Below are positions 42,043 through 50,352 of a stretch of 64,000 nucleotides of DNA, piece after piece. The notes under the pieces were generated by a model. That model did no database searches. It was not told the origin of the DNA and saw only the letters and a program-made list of their open reading frames with translations. Position numbers and translations under genes: made by a program. The stretch comes from Bacteroides sp. CAG:927 (lineage in GTDB: Bacteria; Bacteroidota; Bacteroidia; Bacteroidales; Muribaculaceae): contig HF985624.1 of NCBI GenBank assembly GCA_000431155.1, positions 13,047-77,046 on the forward strand. Direction: 5' to 3'. Numbering within the stretch: position 1 is the first letter of the stretch; every line of letters starts with the position of its first letter.

Positions 42043-43733
42043 TACTCAAGGCATTGGCTGATTATTATGACAGATGTGGAACTCTTCCGGCCAAAGGCTT
42101 GGAAGAGAAAGAAATAGGCTTTCTGATAGTATTATCCTCGGACGGCCATTTTGTGCGATTTGAAGATTGTCGGACAGACAAGGACCATGCATGCAGGTAT
42201 ATGGTTAAAAAACATATTGGGCGTTCCAGTGCGGCTGTGGCAAACTATCTTTATGACAATAGTGCATATGTATTGGGTTATTCTGAAAAAAATACTGGTA
42301 AGGAAGAACTTTATTTCAACACTTTCAGGGAGAAAATAGAGTCAATAGCCGACACATTCCCACATGATGATGACCTTTATGCGGTAAGAATATTTTATAA
42401 GAATAGCAGGGAAGCGATATTGGATGTTATATCCCAAGATCCATTATGGGAAGACATAAAAAAGAATTTATCAAAGAAATTTTCAATATTCTCATTTAAG
42501 ATTGAGGGAAATCTTAAAATCGTTGCGGAGAAAAAAGAGATACTTCAATTGGAAACCGAAATAAATTCCGATACAAGAAGCTTATGTTTAATATCCGGTC
42601 TCTATGGGATACCTGTGGAAACGACAACTTCCACTATGATTCCCGGAAGTCAGGCTACAGCAAAGCTCGTTGCGTTTCAAGTTAATTCGGGTTACGATTC
42701 ATATGGTAAGACAAAATGCGAAAATGCGCCAATATCAGAAGATGCGGAATTCAAATATACTACCGCTCTTAATACAATGCTTCAAAAGGGCTCACGCAAT
42801 AAATTCAGTCTTAGCAATCGTATATTCGTTTTTTGGGCATCCTCCAATAACGAGGCTTCTATGGAAGCTGAGAACAGTATCTATGCTCTTCTCGGGTTCT
42901 CAGAAGAAGTGGCAGATGATCCCAATGCCAACATAATGAAAGTAAGGAAAGTTTTTGAGTCTATATACTCAGGTGTATTGAGAACCGGACTTGAGGACAA
43001 ATTTTATATTCTTGGACTTGCACCCAATTCAGCGCGTATTGCAGTAGTTTATTGGGCTGAAGAGCCTTTGAGGGATTTTGCAGGAAGAATACTCAATCAT
43101 TTCAAAGATATGGAGATTCATGATACCCGTAAGGAAAGGAACCCATATATGGGTATCAGAGAAATCATATCGGCAGTAACACTTGGAGGCAAGGTGGCCG
43201 ATGCGACTCCCAATCTGTCTGAAGCTGTGGTAAAAAGCATTTTTCAGGGTTATCCCTATCCATCAACTTTGTATTCAGCATGCATCAGAAGAATAAGGGC
43301 TGAGCAAAAAGTCTCTATAACAAGGGCTGCTATAATAAAGGCCTACTTGAACAGACGAAACAAAAATAACGATATAAGAATCATGTTAGACAAAGATAAC
43401 AACAATCAGGGCTATCTCTGTGGTCGCTTGTTTGCAGTCCTGGATAAAATTCAGGAGGAAGCGAACCATATAAGCAGTATTCGTGAAAGATACATGAACG
43501 CTGCAAGTGCTACGCCATCGGCCGTATTTGCCACCATTCTCAATTTGTCAACTCATCATTCCGAAAAATTAGATGAAGGACGCAGAATCAATTTTGAGAA
43601 GCTTAAACAAGAGATTATAGGAAAGATGCCGGCCAATGGTTTTCCAAATCATCTTGACCTTCAGGACCAGGGACGATTTTTCGTTGGTTATTATCATCAG
43701 CGACAGGACTTTTTCACAAGCAAAAAAGAATAA
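42039..43733 (+). CDS. cas8c: Type I-C large subunit Cas8c
   Basis: 564 residues, the normal size for Cas8c (Csd1). MILKALADYYDRCG is the stereotyped Csd1 N-terminus, and VFWASSNNEASMEAENSIYAL plus YILGLAPNSARIAVVYW, YPYPSTLYSACIRRIRAEQ are recognisable Csd1 segments (quoted in part). It recognises the PAM and holds the target in Cascade. Codon 449 is an ATG from which a 116-residue C-terminal product could be made (see Cas11c candidate). Located between cas5c and cas7c. Confidence 0.94.
   Translation: MILKALADYYDRCGTLPAKGLEEKEIGFLIVLSSDGHFVRFEDCRTDKDHACRYMVKKHIGRSSAAVANYLYDNSAYVLGYSEKNTGKEELYFNTFREKIESIADTFPHDDDLYAVRIFYKNSREAILDVISQDPLWEDIKKNLSKKFSIFSFKIEGNLKIVAEKKEILQLETEINSDTRSLCLISGLYGIPVETTTSTMIPGSQATAKLVAFQVNSGYDSYGKTKCENAPISEDAEFKYTTALNTMLQKGSRNKFSLSNRIFVFWASSNNEASMEAENSIYALLGFSEEVADDPNANIMKVRKVFESIYSGVLRTGLEDKFYILGLAPNSARIAVVYWAEEPLRDFAGRILNHFKDMEIHDTRKERNPYMGIREIISAVTLGGKVADATPNLSEAVVKSIFQGYPYPSTLYSACIRRIRAEQKVSITRAAIIKAYLNRRNKNNDIRIMLDKDNNNQGYLCGRLFAVLDKIQEEANHISSIRERYMNAASATPSAVFATILNLSTHHSEKLDEGRRINFEKLKQEIIGKMPANGFPNHLDLQDQGRFFVGYYHQRQDFFTSKKE
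43383..43733 (+). CDS. Candidate internal translation product Cas11c within cas8c
   Basis: An in-frame ATG at codon 449 of cas8c opens a 116-residue helical protein sharing the cas8c stop. In studied type I-C systems the small subunit Cas11c is made from an internal start inside cas8c and covers about the last 120 residues; no separate cas11 gene exists here. Upstream of the ATG the sequence is A-rich (AAATAACGATATAAGAATC), as at many Bacteroidota starts, which lack Shine-Dalgarno sequences. This is inference from position and size; other in-frame ATGs exist nearby. Confidence 0.45.
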   Translation: MLDKDNNNQGYLCGRLFAVLDKIQEEANHISSIRERYMNAASATPSAVFATILNLSTHHSEKLDEGRRINFEKLKQEIIGKMPANGFPNHLDLQDQGRFFVGYYHQRQDFFTSKKE

Positions 43734-43756
43734 TAACAACAATAAAACACTTTGTT

Positions 43757-44608
43757 ATGTCAGAACTTAAAAACAGATACGATTTCGTTTATATTTTTGA
43801 TGTTCAGGATGGCAATCCCAATGGCGACCCTGATGCAGGTAATCTGCCTCGTATGGATGCAGAAACCGGTATGGGATTGGTGACGGATGTATGTCTTAAA
43901 CGTAAAGTAAGAAACTATGTTCAGATTGCCAAAGGACAAGCTAACGGATATGATATTTTCATTAAGGAAAAAGCTGTCCTAAATGTGCTGATTGACAAGG
44001 CACACGATGATTCTGAGGTCAAGGCAGCAAAAGACAAAACAGAGGCTGCCCGTTTATTTATGTGCAAGAATTATTATGATATCCGGACATTTGGAGCTGT
44101 TATGTCAACTGGAAAGAATGCCGGACAAGTAAGAGGTGCCATACAGCTTACATTCGCAAGATCCGTTGATCCTGTTACAATAGCGGAACACACCATAACC
44201 CGTATGGCGGTAGCTACAGAAAAGGAAGCTGAAAAGCAAGGAGGAGATAACCGTACAATGGGTCGTAAGGCCACTGTGCCTTACGGTTTATATGTGTGCC
44301 ACGGTTTTATCTCTGCAAGTCTTGCCAATCAAACCGGATTTTCAGATGAAGACCTTGAATTGTTTTGGGACGCTTTGAAGAATATGTTTGATGTTGACCA
44401 TTCAGCTGCTCGAGGGCTCATGAGTGCTCAAAAGCTTATAGTGTTCAAACACGATTCTGTGTTAGGTAACGCGCCAGCCAATAAGCTATTTGATTTGGTT
44501 AAAATAAGAAAGAGCTGCGATGGCACACCTCGGTCGTTTGATGACTATACTGTCAAGATAGACAGGGAAGGTATCCCTGTAAACGTGCAAGTAGAGGAAC
44601 TTATCTGA
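43757..44608 (+). CDS. cas7c: Type I-C backbone subunit Cas7 (Csd2)
   Basis: 283 residues. FVYIFDVQDGNPNGDPDAGN followed by LPRMDAETGMGLVTDVCLKRK is the diagnostic start of Csd2/Csh2-type Cas7, and RTFGAVMSTGKNAGQVRGA, TITRMAVATE and RKATVPYGLYVCHGF follow. Several copies coat the crRNA spacer to form the Cascade backbone. It lies 23 bases after cas8c and 3 bases before cas4. Confidence 0.96.
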   Translation: MSELKNRYDFVYIFDVQDGNPNGDPDAGNLPRMDAETGMGLVTDVCLKRKVRNYVQIAKGQANGYDIFIKEKAVLNVLIDKAHDDSEVKAAKDKTEAARLFMCKNYYDIRTFGAVMSTGKNAGQVRGAIQLTFARSVDPVTIAEHTITRMAVATEKEAEKQGGDNRTMGRKATVPYGLYVCHGFISASLANQTGFSDEDLELFWDALKNMFDVDHSAARGLMSAQKLIVFKHDSVLGNAPANKLFDLVKIRKSCDGTPRSFDDYTVKIDREGIPVNVQVEELI

Positions 44609-44611
44609 ATC

Positions 44612-45274
44612 GTGTATAGTGATGACGATATGCTGATGTTGTCGGGGATACAACACTATCGGTTCTGTCCCCGGCAATGGGCTCTCATCCATGTTGAGCA
44701 GCAGTGGAACGACAACGGACTGACGATTGAGGGTCAACTGCTGCACAAGCATGTGGATGACCCTTTTTATCGTCAGAAATGCGGGGACCATATCGCTTTG
44801 CGTTCTGTCAATATCGCTTCAAAAGGGCTTGGGCTTTATGGTATTTGTGATATGATAGAGCTTGTGCCGTCGGATGATGTGACTGATGTGATAGGACATC
44901 CAAAATATCATGGGAATTGGATTCCGGTTCCTATAGAGTATAAGCACGGCAAGCCCAAAAAGAATGATGTGGATGAGGTGCAGCTGGTTGCTCAGGCGAT
45001 GTGTCTTGAGGAGATGTATTCCATACATATTGCCTATGGGGCTTTTTTCTATGCTGAAATACGTCACAGGGTTGAAGTGGAGATAACGCCAAGACTTCGG
45101 GCCATTGCAAGTGAATGTGCGGAAGAAATGCACAAATTGTATCAAAGTAGGCGCATTCCGATTGCCTCCAAAGGTAAACATTGCGAAAGGTGTTCTCTAA
45201 AAGATATCTGCATGCCCGAGGTAAACGAATGTGCTAAAGTAGGCACGTATCTAAAAAATAACTTGTTGGAATGA
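44612..45274 (+). CDS. cas4: CRISPR-associated exonuclease Cas4
   Basis: 220 residues from a GTG start; the GTG is chosen because VYSDDDMLMLSGIQHYRFCP matches the usual Cas4 N-terminus of type I-C loci, and no ATG precedes it in frame. Cys residues at FCPRQW and in HCERCSLKDICMPE make up the 4Fe-4S site; the RecB nuclease motif includes PVPIEYKHGKPKKNDVDEVQ. Cas4 trims prespacer ends and checks the PAM with Cas1-Cas2. It overlaps cas1 by 4 bases. Confidence 0.94.
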   Translation: MYSDDDMLMLSGIQHYRFCPRQWALIHVEQQWNDNGLTIEGQLLHKHVDDPFYRQKCGDHIALRSVNIASKGLGLYGICDMIELVPSDDVTDVIGHPKYHGNWIPVPIEYKHGKPKKNDVDEVQLVAQAMCLEEMYSIHIAYGAFFYAEIRHRVEVEITPRLRAIASECAEEMHKLYQSRRIPIASKGKHCERCSLKDICMPEVNECAKVGTYLKNNLLE

Positions 45275-46293
45275 GAAAGTTATTGAATACGCTTTATGTA
45301 ACCACTCCTGATTCCTATCTCAGCAAAGATGGGATGAATATTGTTGTTTCGGTTAATCATCAAGAGGTGTTCCGTATTCCTTCAATTAACATTGAGTGTA
45401 TTGTCACTTTCGGTTATATGGGTGTAAGTCCGGGCCTTATGAAGCTATGCAACGACAATGGAATATCGCTCACATTTCTATCTCCTAATGGAAGGTTTAT
45501 AAGCCGTGTGCAAGGTGCAACCCGTGGTAATGTTCTTTTGCGCAAGGCCCAGTACTTATTGTCTGACGATGAGGAATGGTCTTTGCATATTGCAAGGCTG
45601 ATAATTGCGGCAAAGATACAGAACTATCGCAATATATTGAGAAGACATATCAGAGACTATGGAGAGTGTGCAGCGGTGGAAGAGGCTGTGAGGTTATTGG
45701 ATGTGAATAAACGACTTGTACTCAATGCAGCAGACAAGACCAAACTTATGGGGTTTGAGGGCATTGCATCTAATGTATATTTTGATGTGTTGTCTTGCCT
45801 TATACTTAATCAAAAGGAGTCTTTTCCATTCAGCGGCAGAAATCGGCGTCCGCCAAAAGATGCGGTAAATGCTATGTTGTCTATGGCTTATACATTAATT
45901 GCCAATGATATATCGGCTGCGCTTGAAACGGTTGGGCTTGATCCTTACATAGGGTTTCTGCATTCTCTCCGTCCTGGCCGGACTTCGTTAGCATTAGATA
46001 TCATGGAGGAATTTAGGGCTTACCTTGGGGACCGTTTTGTTTTGTCGTTAATCAATAAGCGTCAAATATCGTCAAAGGATTTCCTTTATCAGGGAGACAA
46101 CGGTGTAACTATGACCGACAACGGAAGAAAAGTGTTCATCACCGCATGGCAGAACCGGAAACGGGAAATGATAAAACATCCGTATCTTAATGAAAGAGTG
46201 GAAGTTGGTCTGTTGCCATATGTACAAGCTATGATGCTTGCCAGATATATACGGAAAGATATAGATGATTATCCTGTGTTTTTAATAAAATGA
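45271..46293 (+). CDS. cas1: CRISPR integrase Cas1
   Basis: 340 residues, typical type I-C size. MRKLLNTLYVTTPDSYLSKDG is the family start; the catalytic helical domain contains EGIASNVYFDVLSCL with the conserved Glu, and GLDPYIGFLHSLRPGRTSLALD with His and Asp-bearing LALDIMEEFR downstream. Cas1 with Cas2 inserts new spacers at the leader-proximal repeat. It is preceded by cas4 with ATGA overlap and followed by cas2 after 4 bases. Confidence 0.96.
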   Translation: MRKLLNTLYVTTPDSYLSKDGMNIVVSVNHQEVFRIPSINIECIVTFGYMGVSPGLMKLCNDNGISLTFLSPNGRFISRVQGATRGNVLLRKAQYLLSDDEEWSLHIARLIIAAKIQNYRNILRRHIRDYGECAAVEEAVRLLDVNKRLVLNAADKTKLMGFEGIASNVYFDVLSCLILNQKESFPFSGRNRRPPKDAVNAMLSMAYTLIANDISAALETVGLDPYIGFLHSLRPGRTSLALDIMEEFRAYLGDRFVLSLINKRQISSKDFLYQGDNGVTMTDNGRKVFITAWQNRKREMIKHPYLNERVEVGLLPYVQAMMLARYIRKDIDDYPVFLIK

Positions 46294-46297
46294 AGCC

Positions 46298-46588
46298 ATG
46301 TACATACTTGTGACATATGATGTGGACACTACAGGCAAATCAGGACAAAAACGGTTGCGTCAAGTTGCCAAGGCATGCATGGACTATGGGCAACGTGTTC
46401 AGAATTCAGTATTTGAGTGTGAACTGACAGAAGCACAGCTTTCCCTGTTAAAAGAACGGATTAGGGTTATCATTGATCAAGACACGGACAATGTGCGCAT
46501 ATACCATCTCAACAGAAATGAGAGTCGTAGAGTGGAAACTCTTGGTATGGAAACGGCATATAAGGTAGATGGAGCTATTATTATATAA
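46298..46588 (+). CDS. cas2: CRISPR-associated protein Cas2
   Basis: 96 residues, ferredoxin-like fold. MYILVTYDVDTTGKSGQKRL carries the first strand with the conserved Asp, and RVQNSVFECELTEAQ and VRIYHLNRNESRRVETLG complete the family pattern. Cas2 forms the dimer at the core of the Cas1-Cas2 integrase. It is the last cas gene, 183 bases before the first repeat. Confidence 0.96.
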   Translation: MYILVTYDVDTTGKSGQKRLRQVAKACMDYGQRVQNSVFECELTEAQLSLLKERIRVIIDQDTDNVRIYHLNRNESRRVETLGMETAYKVDGAIII

Positions 46589-46771
46589 CTGTTTGGTTGT
46601 ATATTTGCGAATGTGATGTGCAACATGAATCTTATGCCATTCGCATTGGCTGATTTACACCATATTAGTGCATTAGAATTTCTGAATTCTATTATTTAAT
46701 TTGGTTAAAATAAGTCATTCGCGAAATCAATTTCAAATATTGCTCATAATAAGGCGTTTACTTATTAGACG
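46589..46771 (+). promoter_or_regulatory. CRISPR leader with promoter box
   Basis: This 183-base AT-rich gap between cas2 and the first repeat is the leader. TATATTTG at 46600-46607 matches the -7 box TAnnTTTG and would start a transcript running through the array in the plus direction. There is no reading frame of note. Leader identity is supported by the decay of repeats at the opposite end of the array. Confidence 0.7.
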
Positions 46772-47520
46772 GTCGCTCCCCACGCGGGAGCGTGGATTGA
46801 AACCATATCGACGCGGCAAATAAAATTCTGAAAAACCGTCGCTCCCCACGCGGGAGCGTGGATTGAAACCGAATCCTCAATCTGGAACTGAACGAGCGAC
46901 AGGTCGCTCCCCACGCGGGAGCGTGGATTGAAACATATTGTGATGATGTGATGTGATGATTTATGAAGTCGCTCCCCACGCGGGAGCGTGGATTGAAACG
47001 CATTGGGGGCATGGCTCCGGGTAGCGTTGGGGAGGTCGCTCCCCACGCGGGAGCGTGGATTGAAACCAGTATATAACCGCCCAACTGGAACTGTACCAGA
47101 GTCGCTCCCCACGCGGGAGCGTGGATTGAAACAGACGATACATTTTTAGCCAAAAAAGAGCTAAGAGTCGCTCCCCACGCGGGAGCGTGGATTGAAACCT
47201 CGGTCAAAGGTCCGAAAATGCCGTCGGCCATGAGGTCGCTCCCCACGCGGGAGCGTGGATTGAAACATTCGGCGCACTTCGTTTACAGTGGTACCCAGTT
47301 GTCGCTCCCCACGCGGGAGCGTGGATTGAAACATTTCCCAGAACAGGCAGCCATGATTGGCGGTGTGTCGCTCCCCACGCGGGAACGTGGATTGAAACAT
47401 GGTCGGCAACCTCATTGCCAAAAATTCGGTCGTCGCTCCCCACGCGGGAACGTGGATTGAAACATGCAGGACACCATCCTTGACGAGTTCCGGCGCGTCG
47501 CTCCACGCGGGGAGCGAAAC
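46772..47520 (+). CRISPR. Type I-C CRISPR array, 11 full repeats plus a degenerate last repeat, 11 spacers
   Basis: Full repeats of 32 bases start at 46772, 46838, 46903, 46968, 47035, 47101, 47167, 47235, 47301, 47367 and 47432; the repeat begins GTCGCTCCCCACGCGGGAGC and ends GTGGATTGAAAC, the standard type I-C repeat with an internal hairpin (CGCTCCC with GGGAGCG). Repeats 10 and 11 carry one change (GGGAACG). A degenerate 24-base copy at 47497-47520 ends the array. Spacers are 33-36 bases (34, 33, 33, 35, 34, 34, 36, 34, 34, 33, 33). Most have an open frame, as expected of protospacers in genes. The AAAC end is the crRNA 5' handle side, so transcription is in the plus direction. Confidence 0.98.
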
Positions 47521-47750
47521 ATTATGTTGCATACGATGTTGTTGTTTGCGACGGGTGACATTGTGTAGGGGTGCGAATAGCTGCTAATAGTAATTTTGAA
47601 TTGTCAGAGGTATGTAAGTTGTGCTGTTTGGTATTTATTATTGGCTTCTATCGGTGGGGAACAGTTTTTTGTGTTGTCAATGTAAAATTATAAGGATTTT
47701 ATATACATTTGCATTGACAGTTCCCTTACTGTATGGAAAGGTGATTGAGG
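47521..47750 (+). other. Array trailer and upstream region of the acyltransferase gene
   Basis: This 230-base gap has no gene. It follows the degenerate last repeat. Its 3' part is AT-rich and carries TACATTTG (47704-47711), a TAnnTTTG box 40 bases before the MBOAT start codon; no matching -33 TTG is seen at the usual distance. No terminator was found for the array. Confidence 0.5.
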
Positions 47751-49259
47751 ATGCAGTTTACTGAGATTGTCTTTGCGGTGTTCATGACAGTGGTGTTTTC
47801 ACTCTACTGGCTTGTTCTGCGTCGTTGGGTAAAGGCCCAGAATTGGCTGCTCCTCAGTGCGAGCTATCTGTTTTACGGATGGTGGGACTGGAGGTTTCTG
47901 GGGCTTATTATGCTCACTACGGTGACTACTTATGGTGCGGCTCTATGTGCGCACCGACGCTATGGCAAATTGGTTACTGCGGCAAATATTGTGGTGAACT
48001 TGGGCATTCTTGTGGCATTCAAATATCTGAATTTCTTCAGCGAGAATCTCAAGAGGCTGTTTGATATTTTGGGGTGGAATCTTGACTGGTTTACGATAGA
48101 TGTGCTTTTGCCGGTGGGTATATCGTTCTATACTTTCCAAGCAATAGCGTATTCGGTGGATGTGTATAAGGGGAAGGTGAAGGCGTGTACCGACCCTGTG
48201 GCGTTTGCCACATTCATTGCGTATTTTCCGCAGCTTGTGGCCGGGCCTATAGAAAGGGCTTCGCAGCTTCTTCCGCAGATTGTTTCGCCCCGGCGGTGGA
48301 ATGAGGGACAGGCTGTGTCGGGGCTTAGGATGATACTTTTCGGTGTCATGAAAAAGGTGTGCATTGCCGATATGCTGGCATTGTATGCCGACAGGCTGTA
48401 TGCCGCCAATCTTGATAATCCCCTGACGGCTCTGGCTGCGGGGGTGGTGTTCAGCTTAGAGATCTATTGTGATTTTTCGGCATACAGCGAGATTGCGCGA
48501 GGTGTGTCGCGCTTGCTCGGTATAGAGCTGATGGCTAATTTCAGGTTCCCGTATTTTTCGCGCAACATCTTGGAGTTCTGGCGCAGATGGCACATATCGC
48601 TTATGTGGTGGTTTCGGGATTATGTGTATATACCGCTTGGCGGGAACCGTAAGGGTGCGCTGCACACTATGCTTAACACTGTGGTGGTGTTTCTTCTGTC
48701 CGGATTGTGGCACGGCGCGGCATGGAATTTTGTTGCGTGGGGTGCATATTGGGCTTTGGTGTATGTGTGCGGTAAATCGTTGCTGCATCTCGGGCGGCGC
48801 GAGGGCGAGATAGAGATAAAAGATTTGCCTGACATGGTATTGACTTTCGGAACGGTGGCATTCGGGTTTTACATTTTCAGATGTGAGGGCTGGAGCCAAG
48901 TGGTTGCCGGATGTCGGAATATTTGGGCTTATATTGCGGGTTTCGGGGTGCTGTGGTTCTTGGCAAAGATGGTGTGCTCGTACAGGTGGGCGAGGATATC
49001 AGCATCGGTGTTAGTGGCAACGGGCGCGATTGCGGCTGTGTGTTTATTTGCCTCACGATGGCCAATACTGTTTAAGATGTGGTGGCTCGTGCCCGGAACA
49101 TTGGCGCTGCTGGCCGAGTGGCGCTCCCGAAACATGGATTTCGCTCTGGAGCATATGAGTGTCCTGAGATGGCGCCGAATGGCGTTTTATTGGGCATGCA
49201 TAGCCATGATAGTTATCAGTGAGCCGGTGGAAATGACATTTATTTATTTTCAGTTCTGA
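47751..49259 (+). CDS. MBOAT family O-acyltransferase (AlgI/DltB-like)
   Basis: 502 residues from the ATG at 47751 (a TTG two codons earlier is less likely). About ten membrane spans. The MBOAT signature is strong: LPVGISFYTFQAIAYSVDVY, AYFPQLVAGPIERA, FWRRWHISLMWWFRDYVYIP with LGGNRKG, and the catalytic His near residue 320 in LSGLWHGAAWNFVAWG. AlgI-type proteins move acyl groups across the membrane to modify exopolysaccharides or other surface polymers. The next gene overlaps by one base and is SGNH-like, the usual partner that finishes the transfer. The acceptor polymer is unknown. Confidence 0.93.
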   Translation: MQFTEIVFAVFMTVVFSLYWLVLRRWVKAQNWLLLSASYLFYGWWDWRFLGLIMLTTVTTYGAALCAHRRYGKLVTAANIVVNLGILVAFKYLNFFSENLKRLFDILGWNLDWFTIDVLLPVGISFYTFQAIAYSVDVYKGKVKACTDPVAFATFIAYFPQLVAGPIERASQLLPQIVSPRRWNEGQAVSGLRMILFGVMKKVCIADMLALYADRLYAANLDNPLTALAAGVVFSLEIYCDFSAYSEIARGVSRLLGIELMANFRFPYFSRNILEFWRRWHISLMWWFRDYVYIPLGGNRKGALHTMLNTVVVFLLSGLWHGAAWNFVAWGAYWALVYVCGKSLLHLGRREGEIEIKDLPDMVLTFGTVAFGFYIFRCEGWSQVVAGCRNIWAYIAGFGVLWFLAKMVCSYRWARISASVLVATGAIAAVCLFASRWPILFKMWWLVPGTLALLAEWRSRNMDFALEHMSVLRWRRMAFYWACIAMIVISEPVEMTFIYFQF

Positions 49260-50314
49260 TGAATGCAGTTACCAAGTCCATATTAAGGTTTATGCTCAGG
49301 TCGGTAGCCGTGGTGCTTCCGGTGGTGGCAATCGCCGTGGGATGGTATGTAATGACAGATCCATATAAGGTGCTGCGTCAGTATGATTCGTATTTGCTTG
49401 ATCCGGTGGAGAATCCTGTGCGTGTGGGCATCAACAAGGGGCTGATAACTGTCACCAACTATCATCAGCGTGTGGCTGAGGGAAGACATTACAATGCTTT
49501 TATATTCGGGTCGTCGGTGTCGTGTTGCTATGATGCCAGACTCTGGGCGCAGCTGGCAGACAGTACCGGCTGTGCATCGGCATATCATTTTGATTCATCG
49601 GGCGAAACGCTTTCCTCCATGGCAGATAAGGTAGAGTATCTTGACAGAATCGGTCAGCCTATAAAGTATGCTCTGATTGTGCTTGACCCGATAGTGATGA
49701 CATACAATGACAGTTCAAGTCCGGCAACGGTGAACCCGCCTCAACTGCATCACAATGTATTGGAATGGCTTAAATATCATTATACATTTTTTCGTGCGGC
49801 GACCAATGCCGATTTTTTTAAAAGCTGGATTCCGTACAAGCTAACAGGCAGGGCATGGGCCAACGGGCATAATCGGGTGTTTGAGCCGCAGCCTATTGTA
49901 TATGATCCGATAATCAATCAGGAGTCAATACCGCAATGGGATTCCATAATAACTGTGAATGCAAGGGAGTTTTATTCGCGGTATCCTCTTGCAGAATCGC
50001 CGGAGAGTGTGACCGAAAGTGAGGTTGTGCTTACACGGGCAAAAGAGGAGGCGTTGCATCGTGTGGCTAAAGTGTTCTCGCGTCAGGGAACGGATTGTCA
50101 GGTGATTGTAGGACCGAACAGACTGAAGGTGGCACTCAATCACAGGGATTTAGGGGTGCTTCAAGATATATTCGGAGTGGGACGCGTGCATGATTTCAGC
50201 GCCACGATGGTGAAAGAGCTGGAGTGTGACACTCTACTTTACGACAACACGCATTACCGTGAGCCGTTTGCCACTGTACTGATGCGCAAGGTTTACGCAC
50301 GCAGAGAAAAATAA
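49259..50314 (+). CDS. SGNH-like partner protein of the MBOAT acyltransferase
   Basis: 351 residues with one N-terminal span (SVAVVLPVVAIAVGWYVM), so the bulk is periplasmic. I recognise no named family, but FIFGSSVSCCYDARLW places a G-S-S at 84-86 like the block I Ser of SGNH hydrolases, and DNTHY near the end puts D329 and H332 in the D-x-x-H of block V. With the one-base overlap (TGATG) to the MBOAT gene this looks like an AlgJ/PatB-type arrangement, where the MBOAT brings the acyl group across and the SGNH protein transfers it. Block III could not be placed with certainty. Confidence 0.68.
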   Translation: MNAVTKSILRFMLRSVAVVLPVVAIAVGWYVMTDPYKVLRQYDSYLLDPVENPVRVGINKGLITVTNYHQRVAEGRHYNAFIFGSSVSCCYDARLWAQLADSTGCASAYHFDSSGETLSSMADKVEYLDRIGQPIKYALIVLDPIVMTYNDSSSPATVNPPQLHHNVLEWLKYHYTFFRAATNADFFKSWIPYKLTGRAWANGHNRVFEPQPIVYDPIINQESIPQWDSIITVNAREFYSRYPLAESPESVTESEVVLTRAKEEALHRVAKVFSRQGTDCQVIVGPNRLKVALNHRDLGVLQDIFGVGRVHDFSATMVKELECDTLLYDNTHYREPFATVLMRKVYARREK

Positions 50315-50349
50315 AAAAGCGAACCAAGGTGGAAGCCCTCAATTCGCTT
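50311..50349 (-). terminator. Terminator of tRNA-Ala
   Basis: On the minus strand AAGCGAA (50349-50343) pairs perfectly with TTCGCTT (50323-50317), followed by a T-rich tail TTTTATTTTT, starting 4 bases past the tRNA 3' end. The stem overlaps the end of the SGNH-like gene on the other strand and may end that gene too. Confidence 0.75.
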
Positions 50350-50352
50350 AGG

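Noticed and set aside
46758..47532. Several open frames across the CRISPR array, with repeated SIHAPAWGAT, FQSTLPRGER or FNPRSRVGSD units
   Set aside because: These are translations of the type I-C repeat in different frames; such spurious proteins are common in databases and there is no real gene.
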